NCBI GenBank assembly: GCA_029263855.1
Contig: JAJUFC010000004.1
Location: 155,051-219,050 of the forward strand
Length of the DNA: 64,000 nucleotides
From: Candidatus Thermochlorobacteriaceae bacterium
GTDB lineage: Bacteria; Bacteroidota; Chlorobiia; Chlorobiales; Thermochlorobacteraceae
Reading direction: 5' to 3'
Below, one piece after another: positions 51,679-60,122 of this stretch (its first letter is position 1; each line of letters starts with the position of its first letter). The notes under the pieces are model-generated. The model saw only the letters and a list, made by a program, of their open reading frames with translations. It ran no database searches and was not told the origin of the DNA. A program made the translations under genes and the position numbers.

Positions 51679-53748
51679 TCAATACTGCGCCAATCGCTTC
51701 AAGGCTTCGTGCATCTTCTTGTCGTTGGGCAGAACGGCATCCTCGAGGTCGTCGGCGTAAGGCACGGCGGCGACATCGAGCGCGCCCAAGCGCATCACGG
51801 GCGCGTCAAGATATTGGAAGCACTGCTCGGCGATGAACGCGGCGATTTCTGCGCCAAAGCCTTGTGTGAGCATATCTTCGTGCGCTACCAAGACCTTGCT
51901 TGTTTTCTTGACGGATTTTACAATCGCGTCTTTATCGTAAGGCAAAATCGAGCGCAGGTCAATGACTTCCACGCTTACGCCGTCTTGCTCCAACTTTCTT
52001 GCGGCTTCAAGGGCGCGTTGCACCAATGCGCCGTAAGTAATCACCGAAAGGTCGCGTCCTTCGCGCACGACTTTGGCTTTGCCAATCGGGGTGAAATAGT
52101 TCTCGTCAGGTTCAGGCGTTTTGGCAAAGGCTTGTCGGTAAAGGTATTTGTGTTCCAAGAAGAGCACGGGGTCGTCGGCGCGGCATGCGGTTTTGAGCAG
52201 TCCTTTCGCATCGGTCGCGTTAGATGGAAAGAGCACAATCAAACCGGGAATGTGCGCAAAAAAGGCTTCGATATTTTGCGAGTGATAATGCGCGCCGTGA
52301 ATGTATCCGCCCACAGGCACGCGAACCACGACCGGGCATTTCCACTTGCCGTTGGAGCGGTAGCGCATCATTGCCAGTTCGTTGCGAATCTGCATCATGG
52401 CGGGGAAGATGTAGTCGCCGAATTGAATCTCGACAACCGGCTTAAATCCCATCACGGCAAGTCCAATCGCCGTGCCGACGATGGAACTTTCCGCGAGCGG
52501 CGAATTGAAGACGCGGTCTTTGCCGTGCTTTGCGGTGAGGTTGCGCGTTGCGGTAAATACGCCGCCTTTTCCGCCTGCCACATCTTCGCCGTAGATGAGC
52601 ATTTTCGGATTATGCGCCAGTTCTTCATCGAGCGCGTGATTGATAGCATCGACCATCACAATCGGCGCGCCGCTCGGCATTGAGGCTTCAAATGGAAGGT
52701 TTAATGGCTCTTCGCTATAAACGTGTTTCATGACCGTCTCGACTTTCGGCACGGAGCGCGATTCTGCCCAAGTTGCCGCCTCGTCGATTTTTTGTTTTGC
52801 GTCGGCTTTTATGGCTTCGAGTTCTTCTTGTGAAAAGACTTGTTCGGCAACCACACGCGCTTCAAAGCGCAAAATGCAATCGCGCTTGCGGTCTTCGGCA
52901 AGTTCTTCTTCAGAGCGATATTTGGCGTGGTCGTCGGAAGAGGAGTGCGGGAGCAATCGCACGACATTAGCGTTGATGAGCACTGCGCCTTCACCATTGC
53001 GGACTTTGGAAATCGCTTCGTCAGCAATGCGTTTCATCTCGAAGTAATCTGTGCCGTCGACATTGTAGCGAATCAAGCCTTCGTAGCCTGCACCGAGTTT
53101 ATAGACCGACTCTCCTGCGGTTTGCTCGCGAATCGGCACTGAAATCGCGTAGCCATTATCTTCAATCATAAACACAATCGGCAATTTTTCACGCGCCGCC
53201 CAGTTGAGGGCTTCGTGAAAATCGCCTTGCGATGTCGTGCCTTCGCCTGCGGAGACATAAACGATTTCGCCTTTGCCTTCGCGTTTGCATCCGATTGCCG
53301 TTCCGACGGCTTGCAGAAATTGCGTGCCTGTTGGCGACGATTGCGAGACGATACGCAGTTCTTTGTGCCCCCAATGCGCATACATCTGCCTGCCTGCTGT
53401 GCTCGGTGCTTCTTCGCGAAAGAGAAAATCGAGCATCGCATCTTCAATGCGGAAGCCCAGCGTAAGGCAATAAGCAAGATTGCGGTAATATGGATACGAC
53501 CAATCCACGCCGCCGCGCATGTTTTGAGCCACAGCAATTTGCGCCGCTTCGTGCCCTGAAACACCAATGTGAAACGATGCCTTCCCTTGTTTGAGCATTG
53601 TGAGCAACTTAGCGTCTATTTGCCGTGCGGTTACCATTAAGCGATAGACTTGGGCAAGTTCTTCTTTCGTGAAGGGTTCTAAAATTGACGGCTGTTGAGA
53701 TTTTTTAGTGGCGGACTTTTTACGGCGTTCTGTTTTTTCGTCTGTCAT
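51679..53748 (-). CDS. 2-oxoacid dehydrogenase E1, fused alpha and beta subunits
   Basis: The 689-residue product joins both halves of the thiamine diphosphate-dependent E1 of the branched-chain 2-oxoacid or pyruvate dehydrogenase complex. Residues about 25-345 are the alpha part (GVSGHEAAQIAVA, YVSAGEGTTSQGDFHEALNWAA, IEDNGYAISVP), and about 365-689 the beta part (INHALDEELAHNPKMLIYGEDVAGGKGG, PLAESSIVGTAIGLAVMGFKPV, VIDLRSILPYDKDAIVKSVKKT). The GEG..GDFHE stretch binds the cofactor. Such fusions are typical of Bacteroidota. The alpha-part sequence suits the branched-chain type. lipB, for lipoate attachment to the E2 partner, follows upstream on the strand. Confidence 0.93.
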   Translation of the reverse strand: MTDEKTERRKKSATKKSQQPSILEPFTKEELAQVYRLMVTARQIDAKLLTMLKQGKASFHIGVSGHEAAQIAVAQNMRGGVDWSYPYYRNLAYCLTLGFRIEDAMLDFLFREEAPSTAGRQMYAHWGHKELRIVSQSSPTGTQFLQAVGTAIGCKREGKGEIVYVSAGEGTTSQGDFHEALNWAAREKLPIVFMIEDNGYAISVPIREQTAGESVYKLGAGYEGLIRYNVDGTDYFEMKRIADEAISKVRNGEGAVLINANVVRLLPHSSSDDHAKYRSEEELAEDRKRDCILRFEARVVAEQVFSQEELEAIKADAKQKIDEAATWAESRSVPKVETVMKHVYSEEPLNLPFEASMPSGAPIVMVDAINHALDEELAHNPKMLIYGEDVAGGKGGVFTATRNLTAKHGKDRVFNSPLAESSIVGTAIGLAVMGFKPVVEIQFGDYIFPAMMQIRNELAMMRYRSNGKWKCPVVVRVPVGGYIHGAHYHSQNIEAFFAHIPGLIVLFPSNATDAKGLLKTACRADDPVLFLEHKYLYRQAFAKTPEPDENYFTPIGKAKVVREGRDLSVITYGALVQRALEAARKLEQDGVSVEVIDLRSILPYDKDAIVKSVKKTSKVLVAHEDMLTQGFGAEIAAFIAEQCFQYLDAPVMRLGALDVAAVPYADDLEDAVLPNDKKMHEALKRLAQY

Positions 53749-53785
53749 GGTTAAGTTGGATTTTGAAATAGCGGTTGATAAATGT

Positions 53786-53995
53786 TCATTCGTCAGGATT
53801 TAGCCCTAACAAACGCAGTTTTTCGGCGCGTTCTCGTTCTGTGTAGAGCGATGAAACGAGCAAGCGATGTTGCTTTTCGGCAACGATGTTATCCACAGGT
53901 TCTCCGTCATCGATTTCAATGTGAGAAATATCCGGCTCTTCGAACATGTCCGCGTATTTTTCGCGCCAATCAAGCGTTGCTTTTTCTTCTGCCAT
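53786..53995 (-). CDS. Small acidic protein, possibly a shortened Uma2-type protein
   Basis: The 69-residue product starts MAEEKATLDWREKYADMFEE and contains IDDGEPVDNIVAEKQHRLL, then TERERAEKLRLLGLNPDE to the end. The first part looks like the start, and the last part like the end, of Uma2-family (PD-(D/E)XK nuclease-like) proteins, while the catalytic middle is absent. It could be an internally deleted Uma2 relic or an unrelated small protein. The start overlaps lipB by 26 bp, and it ends 37 bp before the dehydrogenase gene, so it may simply be translated with that operon. Confidence 0.55.
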   Translation of the reverse strand: MAEEKATLDWREKYADMFEEPDISHIEIDDGEPVDNIVAEKQHRLLVSSLYTERERAEKLRLLGLNPDE

Positions 53996-54671
53996 TTTTT
54001 TCTTCCATTAACAGTTCGACCTCAAATACATCTTGAAAAGATTGAACGAGAGCATCGGCGACATGGCTCATCTCAAGCCTTCTGCCGAGCAATTCAGCCA
54101 AAGAAGTTACGCCCATTTCGCTGATTCCACAAGGCACAATGCCGTTGAAAAAACTCAAATCGGTATTGACATTCAGCGCAAGTCCGTGCATGGTTGTCCA
54201 TTGCGAGAACTTCACCCCAATGGCACAGATTTTTTCGTTGCCGACCCACACGCCTGTGTAGTTTTTCTTTGGATTCGGATGAGACTTGCGACCTGCTTTC
54301 ACGCCGAAAGTCTGCAAGGCACGAATGACGACTTCTTCCAAATCGCGCAAGTAGCGATGCAAGTCGAGATAGAAGCGATGCAAATTCAGAATCGGATACG
54401 CGACGAGTTGACCGTAGCCGTGATAGGTGATGTCGCCGCCGCGCTCGATTTCAAAAATTTCAATGCCGCGCGCCGCCAATTCGTCGGGCGAATAAAGCAG
54501 GTTGCGCCTATCGGTTTGCGAGCCGAGCGTATAGACGTGGGGATGCTCGACAAGAAAGAGCGTATCGAGGGCTTCTTGATTTTTGACGCGCTCAAACGTT
54601 TCTCTTTGGCGTTGAAGTGCTTCGGCGTAGCGCATCGTGCCTAATTCAACGACTTGAACTTTTGGCTTCAT
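53970..54671 (-). CDS. lipB: Octanoyltransferase (lipoate synthesis)
   Basis: The 233-residue product transfers octanoate from acyl carrier protein to lipoyl domains. It has MRYAEALQRQRETFERV, LFLVEHPHVYTLGSQTD, IFEIERGGDITYHGYGQLVAYPILNL and NEKICAIGVKFSQWTTMHGLALNVNTDLSFFNGIVPCGI, including the lysine and catalytic cysteine of LipB (PCGI). Its last 26 bp overlap the small acidic-protein gene, and its start overlaps rsgA's stop by 1 bp (TAATG). It serves the E1/E2 complex encoded downstream. Confidence 0.96.
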   Translation of the reverse strand: MKPKVQVVELGTMRYAEALQRQRETFERVKNQEALDTLFLVEHPHVYTLGSQTDRRNLLYSPDELAARGIEIFEIERGGDITYHGYGQLVAYPILNLHRFYLDLHRYLRDLEEVVIRALQTFGVKAGRKSHPNPKKNYTGVWVGNEKICAIGVKFSQWTTMHGLALNVNTDLSFFNGIVPCGISEMGVTSLAELLGRRLEMSHVADALVQSFQDVFEVELLMEEKNGRRKSNA

Positions 54672-55792
54672 TAGGCAATCGCTTGTTCGAAAATGGCGAG
54701 GTAACTTTCGTATCGTGAGGGCGCAATCTCACCGCGTTCTAACGCTTTGATGGCGGCGCAGTCGGGTTCAGTCGTGTGTGTGCATGATGGGAATCGACAG
54801 TTTGGTGCAAACTTGCGAAACTCAATAAAACAGTGTCGCAACTCTTCTCGCGGAATGAACGCAAGTCCATATTCGCGAATGCCGGGCGTATCAATCACAT
54901 AGCCGATTTCGCCTTCATCGTTTTTGACTTCTAGCATGGTCGCAAACGAAGTGGTATGCAGTCCTTTCAAAGTTTTTTCGCTCACCTCGCCAACGGGCAT
55001 GTTCATTCCTGTCAGTTGGTTGAGCAAAGACGTTTTTCCAACGCCTGAATGCCCTGAAAAGACTGATGTTTTTCCCATCATTTTGGCTTTCAAATCGTCC
55101 AATCCGATGCGCTTTTGCGCGCTGACGGCTATGACTTCGTAGCCGAGTGGTTCGTAAATGGCGCGAATTTCCGCAAGGTCTTGTGGCTCGGCAAGGTCAA
55201 TTTTATTGATGATGAGAATCGGAGTAATGCGTTCATACTCGGCGTAAGCGAGATAGCGGTCGACCAGTCCAGTTCGGAGCACAGGCTCAAAGATGGAACT
55301 GACAACGAAGAGCAAATCGATGTTGCTGGCGATGACGTGCTCGAGTTCTCCACTACGGTTCGTTTCGCGCTCACGGCTTCGCGAGAGTTTGGTGCGTCGC
55401 ACTTTGACGTGTTGAATCAAGCCTTCGCCGAGTGCTTGTTCGGTCGGTTGAGCAATCGGTTTAATGACGACTTCATCGCCAACGACGACAAGCGTTGCGT
55501 CTGGGTTTTCAGAAATCGTGCTGCGATAGGTTTTGCAGAGATAGTTTCCGTCGTCGGTGCGCACGGTTATGGCGCGACCTTTGCACTCAACTGCAACGCC
55601 TTCTAAATCGGCAAGGTGCGCTTCGGGCTTTTGAGTGTGGCGCGCGGTTTGTCGGTTGTGCCGCTTGGAAATGTCGGTGGTGCGTTCAAAGACGGCGGAG
55701 TCATCGTCGGCAAGGTTGGAATTAAATTTCCATTTTTCTTCGCCCTTCGACCACGCCTTGATAACTTTTTTCAACTTCTGCTTTTTTTCCAT
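54671..55792 (-). CDS. rsgA: Small ribosomal subunit biogenesis GTPase RsgA
   Basis: The 373-residue product is a circularly permuted GTPase that helps mature the 30S subunit. An OB-like domain (VECKGRAITVRTDDGNYLC) comes first. The G motifs follow in permuted order: TPILIINKIDLAEPQDL (G4), VSAQKRIGLDDL (G5), FSGHSGVGKTSLLNQL (G1), TTSFATML (G2) and VIDTPGIREYGL (G3). A zinc finger ends it (CFIEFRKFAPNCRFPSCTH). The N-terminal 60 residues are charged and longer than usual. It starts the rsgA-lipB-E1 operon. Confidence 0.96.
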   Translation of the reverse strand: MEKKQKLKKVIKAWSKGEEKWKFNSNLADDDSAVFERTTDISKRHNRQTARHTQKPEAHLADLEGVAVECKGRAITVRTDDGNYLCKTYRSTISENPDATLVVVGDEVVIKPIAQPTEQALGEGLIQHVKVRRTKLSRSRERETNRSGELEHVIASNIDLLFVVSSIFEPVLRTGLVDRYLAYAEYERITPILIINKIDLAEPQDLAEIRAIYEPLGYEVIAVSAQKRIGLDDLKAKMMGKTSVFSGHSGVGKTSLLNQLTGMNMPVGEVSEKTLKGLHTTSFATMLEVKNDEGEIGYVIDTPGIREYGLAFIPREELRHCFIEFRKFAPNCRFPSCTHTTEPDCAAIKALERGEIAPSRYESYLAIFEQAIA

Positions 55793-55889
55793 CGCATCAA
55801 ATTTATCGCATCAGGTTTAATTATGAGGCGCGAAGTTACAAAAGTTGGCGTGTTGCGTGCGCGTCGTGGGCGGGAAAAATTTTCGCTCG

Positions 55890-55918
55890 TTGTTTGCATT
55901 TTCGCGGTCGTGTATTAT
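55890..55918 (+). promoter_or_regulatory. Putative promoter of tRNA-Asn
   Basis: TTGTTT (55890-55895), then 17 bases, then TATTAT (55913-55918) followed by TTTTTG. It lies 24 bp upstream of the mature tRNA 5' end, and its spacing suits a sigma70 promoter. Confidence 0.5.
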
Positions 55919-55942
55919 TTTTGCGTCCCTTTGACATAGAAT

Positions 55943-56014
55943 TCCTCGGTAGCTCAGTGGTAGAGCAATCGGCTGTTAACCGATTGGTCGCTGGTTCGAA
56001 TCCGGCCCGAGGAG
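55943..56014 (+). tRNA. tRNA-Asn (anticodon GTT)
   Basis: The cloverleaf is complete: acceptor TCCTCGG/CCGAGGA, D arm with AGCTCAGTGGTAGAGC, anticodon stem ATCGG/CCGAT around the loop CTGTTAA (anticodon GTT), and the T arm with GGTTCGAATCC. It is 72 nt with discriminator G; the 3' CCA is not encoded. Confidence 0.97.
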
Positions 56015-56019
56015 CAAAG

Positions 56020-56046
56020 AAGCCTTGCCGACGCGAGGCTTTTTTA
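56020..56046 (+). terminator. Rho-independent terminator after tRNA-Asn
   Basis: AAGCCT (56020-56025) pairs with AGGCTT (56036-56041) across a 10-base loop, followed by TTTT. It begins 6 nt after the tRNA. Confidence 0.8.
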
Positions 56047-56062
56047 CTTTTCAACCGCTCGC

Positions 56063-57016
56063 TTAATCCCCGCTTTGCCTTTGCCTCATCGCGTATAGCG
56101 TTCCGAGAATGAAACAGGCTTGCATTCCGCCGTATTTATCGCCGAGGGTTTCGGAGTAATGCAATGCTGTGAAAATTTCTTCAAAGGCTTTTTCAAGTTG
56201 ATGTTGCTGTCGGTAAATATCGGCAAGATTTCGATGCGTATTGGCTAATCCGTGCAGATTGCGATGTTCCACAAACAGATGTTTGGCGCGCTCGATTTCG
56301 TCAATCGCGAGGTCTAATGCTCCTTGTTCGGCAAGCAGAACGCCGATTTCGCCATGGGTTCGCGCTTCACCTAATTTATCGCCGATTCGTTCCCACAGTC
56401 GCAGGCTTTCGCGATGATAAGCAAGGGCGACTTCTGTGTTGCCTGTGCGCCGATAAACGGAACCAATGTTGCCGAGCGTATAAGCCTTTCCGTTCTCATC
56501 TCCAATTTCTTCTTTGAGTTTCAAACTCTCGATAAAGCACTCTAACGCGGCATCAAAATTTCCGAGATAGTGATGAATACCGCCAAGATTGTTGAGGGAA
56601 GCGGCTTCGCCGATTTTGTCGCCGAGCATTTGACGCAATCGCAGACTTTCTTGCGTGTAGTCAAGTGCTTTTGCAAACTCGCCTATTACCACTGAAAGCG
56701 AGCCGAAGTTGCTCAACACATTAGCGCGTCCTTTTTCGTCGCCGAGTTCCTCAAAGAGTTGCAACGATTGTGAGAGAAGCCCGTGAACCTCGCGGTATTG
56801 ACTGCACGACGCAAGCGCGACGGCTTTGTTGAGCAGGGCATCGGCAAGTCCTTTTTTGTCGTTAATTTCTCGCGCCATTTGCTCGGCTTGGGTGGCGTAG
56901 TTCAAGGCGCGGCTTAAATCTTTGGGCTTCGTTGCCGCTGAAAGCGCGTTGAGCAAGGCAATTTTTTCATGTTCGGTTTCTGCTTGGCGCAGTTGGCTTT
57001 CCAATTCATCAATCAT
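56063..57016 (-). CDS. Tetratricopeptide repeat protein
   Basis: The 317-residue product is built almost wholly of seven or so repeats of about 40 residues of the TPR/Kinesin-light-chain type (GDEKGRANVLSNFGSLSVV, GDKIGEAASLNNLGGIHHY, GDENGKAYTLGNIGSVYRR, GDKLGEARTHGEIGVLLAE). It has no signal peptide, membrane segment or catalytic domain, so it is likely a cytoplasmic scaffold. The partner is unknown. In Chlorobiota and Bacteroidota such repeats often sit before adenylate cyclase or kinase domains, but none is attached here. It is divergent from alaS. Confidence 0.9.
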   Translation of the reverse strand: MIDELESQLRQAETEHEKIALLNALSAATKPKDLSRALNYATQAEQMAREINDKKGLADALLNKAVALASCSQYREVHGLLSQSLQLFEELGDEKGRANVLSNFGSLSVVIGEFAKALDYTQESLRLRQMLGDKIGEAASLNNLGGIHHYLGNFDAALECFIESLKLKEEIGDENGKAYTLGNIGSVYRRTGNTEVALAYHRESLRLWERIGDKLGEARTHGEIGVLLAEQGALDLAIDEIERAKHLFVEHRNLHGLANTHRNLADIYRQQHQLEKAFEEIFTALHYSETLGDKYGGMQACFILGTLYAMRQRQSGD

Positions 57017-57112
57017 AGAAAACAGGTTTGTGCAACAGGTTTGAATTTTTCCGCCTCTGAACTTCGCCTTATATTTGATGCCTCGATTTTACCTTAATCA
57101 CTTTAACTCTGT

Positions 57113-59776
57113 ATGACATCACGCGAAATTAGGCAGTCTTTTTTAGAATTCTTCAAATCCAAACAACACGAAATCGTCCGCTCCGCTCCCGTTATTCCCG
57201 CCGAAGACCCGACACTTCTCTTCACGAATGCGGGCATGAACCAATTTAAGGACGTCTTTCTCGGAACGGGCAAGCGAAACTACAAACGCGCCGCCGATAC
57301 GCAAAAGTGCATTCGTGCCTCGGGCAAGCACAACGACCTCGAAGATGTCGGACGCGATACCTATCACCATACTTTTTTTGAAATGCTCGGCAACTGGTCG
57401 TTCGGCGATTACTACAAAGAAGAAGCCATCGGCTGGGCATGGGAACTGCTCACGTCCGTTTGGAAACTGCCCAAAGACCGCCTTTATGCAACCATCTTTG
57501 AAAGTGATGATGAAGCCTTCGAGATTTGGAAAAACTTCACCGACATCAATCCCGACCACATTCAACGGCACGGCAAGAAAGACAACTTTTGGGAAATGGG
57601 CGAAACAGGACCCTGCGGTCCCTGCACGGAAATTCACATCGACCTGACACCCGATAAGAGTGGCGCGAAACTTGTCAATGTTGGCTCTCCACAAGTGATT
57701 GAAATTTGGAATCTCGTTTTCATTCAATACAATCGCAACGCACAAGGAGAGTTAGAGCCACTTCCTGAAAAACATGTCGATACAGGCATGGGCTTTGAGC
57801 GCGTTACCGCCGTGCTTCAAGGTAAAACCTCGAACTATGACAGCGACATTTTCAAACCGATTTTTGATAAACTCGCTGAGCTGACGGACGTTTCTTACAC
57901 CGCTTCATTGGAAAAGGACACTGATATTGCCTTGCGCGTCGTTGCCGACCACATTCGCACGCTTTCCTTTGCGATTGCTGATGGCGCAACACCGAGCAAC
58001 GAAGGACGCGGCTACGTGCTTCGCCGCATTTTGCGACGCGCCGTGCGTTATGCGCGCACGCTCGGACAAACTTCGCCGATGCTCTACAAACTCGTCTCCA
58101 CGCTTGCCGATTCAATGGGCGACGTCTTCCCTGAACTCATCGAACGCCAAAGCGTGATTGAGCAAGTCATTCGCGCCGAAGAAGAAAACTTTCTGCAAAC
58201 ACTTGATAGAGGGATTCAAATTTTTAACGAGGTCGCCGCAAAAGTTAAAGCCGAAAATCACTCGATGATTACTGGAAGCGACGTGTTCAAACTCTACGAC
58301 ACCTACGGCTTCCCAATGGATTTAACGCGCTTAATGGCGCAGGAAATTGGGCTATCGATTGATGAAGCGGGCTTCGAGAACCTGATGAAAGAGCAGAAAG
58401 AACGTGCACGAAAAGACCGCAAACAAAAAATGGCACAAGGCGAAAGCGGTGAAGCCAAGTGGATGAAACTCTCTTCGGGCAAAGATTCTGTTTTCAAAGG
58501 CTACACATCGCTCTCTGAAAAAGCCAAAATTCGCTTCGCCAAAAAGACCGACGATAAACTCTTTTTGATTTTGGATAAAACGCCCTTCTACGCCGAATCG
58601 GGCGGACAAGTCGGTGATACGGGAATGATTGAATCAGGAAATTTGACGTTGCACGTCGGCGATGTTCAAAAAGATGGCGAGCGCATTGTGCATATCGTCA
58701 ATCGCATTAGCGAAGTTGGTGGCAAGGAAATAGAAATTTCGGAATTAGATTTTTCAATGCTTTCCAAAGACGTGACGGCAAAAGTCGACGGCACGGCGCG
58801 GCTTCACACTGCACGCAACCACACGGCAACGCACTTGCTTCACGCCGCACTGCGCAAGGTTCTGGGCGAGCATGTCCAACAAAAAGGCTCACTCGTTACG
58901 CCTGAACGATTACGATTCGATTTCAGCCATTTTGAGAAAACAACCGATGCACAACTTGCTGAGATTGAAGAACTCGTCAATGACCAAATTCGCTCGGCGC
59001 AAAAAGTCATCAAGCACGACGGCGTTCCGTTTGAAGAAGCCAAGCGCATGGGCGCGCTCGCGTTCTTCGGCGACAAATACGGCGATGTGGTGCGCGTGCT
59101 CGAGATTCCCAATTTCTCGATTGAGTTTTGTGGCGGCACACATTTAGACAATGTCGGTCAGATTGGACTATTCAAAATCGTTTCTGAATCGAGCATTGCT
59201 TCAGGCATTCGTCGCATTGAAGCTGTAACAGGCAAAGCCGCCGAAGCCTTGTTCCGAAAAGAGTTCGCGGAACTTCAATCGCTCAAACGCTTGCTCAACG
59301 CGCAATCGGAAGATGAAATCCCCGCGAAGATTGAAAAACTGCTTGAAGAGCGGAAAGCGTTAGAAAAACAGTTGGAAAAATTGCGCGCCGAACTTGCCGC
59401 CTCGCAACTCGATAGCCTGTTGAATCAAGCGACGGAAATCGGCGGCGCGAAAATTTTGGCGACCGAAGTTTCTGCCTCGAGTGCCGACGAACTTCGCTTG
59501 ATGGGCGAAGCCTTGCGCGGCAAAATGAAATCGGGCGTTTCTTTGCTCGCCAGCGTGATTGACGGAAAGGTCTCGCTTGTGGCAAGCGTGAGCGATGATT
59601 TAATCGCGTCCAAAAAATTGCAAGCGGGAAAATTGATCGGCGACGTCGCGAAAGTCGTGCAAGGCGGCGGCGGCGGCAGAGCGCAACTGGCAACCGCCGG
59701 CGGCAAAGACGCTTCTAAACTTCCCGAAGCGATTGCGCTATTTAAGTCGCTCGCGCAAAACGGGTTGAATGGATAA
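57113..59776 (+). CDS. alaS: Alanine-tRNA ligase
   Basis: The 887-residue product charges tRNA-Ala. The class II catalytic core opens with SREIRQSFLEFFKSKQHEIV and has LLFTNAGMNQFKDVFLG, RHGKKDNFWEMGETGPCGPC and GRGYVLRRILRRAVRY. The editing domain carries the zinc ligands in NHTATHLLHAALR and FCGGTHLDN. The C-terminal domain includes GGGGRAQLATAGGKD. Length is normal. It is the last gene of ordinary composition before the AT-rich accessory segment. Confidence 0.97.
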   Translation: MTSREIRQSFLEFFKSKQHEIVRSAPVIPAEDPTLLFTNAGMNQFKDVFLGTGKRNYKRAADTQKCIRASGKHNDLEDVGRDTYHHTFFEMLGNWSFGDYYKEEAIGWAWELLTSVWKLPKDRLYATIFESDDEAFEIWKNFTDINPDHIQRHGKKDNFWEMGETGPCGPCTEIHIDLTPDKSGAKLVNVGSPQVIEIWNLVFIQYNRNAQGELEPLPEKHVDTGMGFERVTAVLQGKTSNYDSDIFKPIFDKLAELTDVSYTASLEKDTDIALRVVADHIRTLSFAIADGATPSNEGRGYVLRRILRRAVRYARTLGQTSPMLYKLVSTLADSMGDVFPELIERQSVIEQVIRAEEENFLQTLDRGIQIFNEVAAKVKAENHSMITGSDVFKLYDTYGFPMDLTRLMAQEIGLSIDEAGFENLMKEQKERARKDRKQKMAQGESGEAKWMKLSSGKDSVFKGYTSLSEKAKIRFAKKTDDKLFLILDKTPFYAESGGQVGDTGMIESGNLTLHVGDVQKDGERIVHIVNRISEVGGKEIEISELDFSMLSKDVTAKVDGTARLHTARNHTATHLLHAALRKVLGEHVQQKGSLVTPERLRFDFSHFEKTTDAQLAEIEELVNDQIRSAQKVIKHDGVPFEEAKRMGALAFFGDKYGDVVRVLEIPNFSIEFCGGTHLDNVGQIGLFKIVSESSIASGIRRIEAVTGKAAEALFRKEFAELQSLKRLLNAQSEDEIPAKIEKLLEERKALEKQLEKLRAELAASQLDSLLNQATEIGGAKILATEVSASSADELRLMGEALRGKMKSGVSLLASVIDGKVSLVASVSDDLIASKKLQAGKLIGDVAKVVQGGGGGRAQLATAGGKDASKLPEAIALFKSLAQNGLNG

Positions 59777-59799
59777 TCTCCTAATCTCCCCGTAATGCA

Positions 59800-59973
59800 T
59801 CAGATGTTAAACTGCCCCAAAGCGCCCCAAAGCGCCCCAAAGCGCCCCAAAGCGATTTTGAAACGGGCGTAGTAGGCATTTTTTTGACCGTAACTTGACG
59901 AATAAGTTTTGATGCTTCTGGGGCTGAAGCGTTTGATAGCGAGAAGTTGAACAAAGTCGCTCTGTATGGACAT
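59800..59973 (-). pseudogene. Possible N-terminal fragment of a tyrosine recombinase
   Basis: On the minus strand, from an ATG at 59973, the frame encodes MSIQSDFVQLLAIKRFSPRS and then IKTYSSS. This matches the start of the core-binding (SAM-like) domain of phage integrase, Xer and integron integrases (LxxxKRxSxxTIKxY). After about 25 residues the resemblance ends, and the frame runs through 10-bp tandem repeats to a stop at 59800. The catalytic domain is absent. It points away from the cassette genes at 60.1 kb and beyond, as an integron integrase does. Evidence is one short stretch, so confidence is modest. Confidence 0.4.
59814..59853. repeat. Four tandem 10-bp repeats
   Basis: GCCCCAAAGC is repeated four times without a mismatch at 59814-59823, 59824-59833, 59834-59843 and 59844-59853. 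It begins 37 bp after the alaS stop and lies inside the recombinase-like fragment's frame. Likely slipped-strand expansion in non-functional DNA. Apart from this, the recombinase-like fragment and the first junction, I see nothing else in 59777-60122. Confidence 0.9.
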
Positions 59974-60018
59974 AAGAAGAAGATTGACGAAAGTTTTGAA
60001 ACTGAGAGACAATATATA

Positions 60019-60101
60019 AATTGACGCTGGTTTTGCGAATGTTTTAGGGCGGTTTGAGGCAAGTTCGCAAAACCAGTTGTTAGCGGTCAGGCTATAACGA
60101 C
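60019..60101 (+). repeat. Cassette junction A (attC/attI-like palindrome)
   Basis: CTGGTTTTGCGAA (60027-60039) and TTCGCAAAACCAG (60064-60076) form a perfect 13-bp inverted repeat with a 24-nt loop. Two bases later comes GTTAGCGGT (60079-60087), matching the GTTRRRY core of integron recombination sites. The left core is poor (TTGAC at 60021-60025). ACGAC follows at 60097-60101, 23 nt from the G of the core, as in junction B. It lies between the recombinase-like fragment and the first cassette gene. Confidence 0.6.
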
Positions 60102-60122
60102 ATTTAAAAACAGACGACTACA

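Noticed and set aside
51709..52683. 324-codon plus-strand frame opposite the dehydrogenase E1 gene
   Set aside because: Antisense shadow of a well-conserved enzyme; the product is rich in His and Arg and resembles no protein.
55793..55889. Coding sequence between rsgA and tRNA-Asn
   Set aside because: Only short frames without features are found; the segment is better explained as the upstream regions of rsgA and the tRNA.
59814..59853. Tandem 10-bp repeats as a CRISPR array
   Set aside because: Units are directly adjacent without spacers and far too short; no cas genes in the window.
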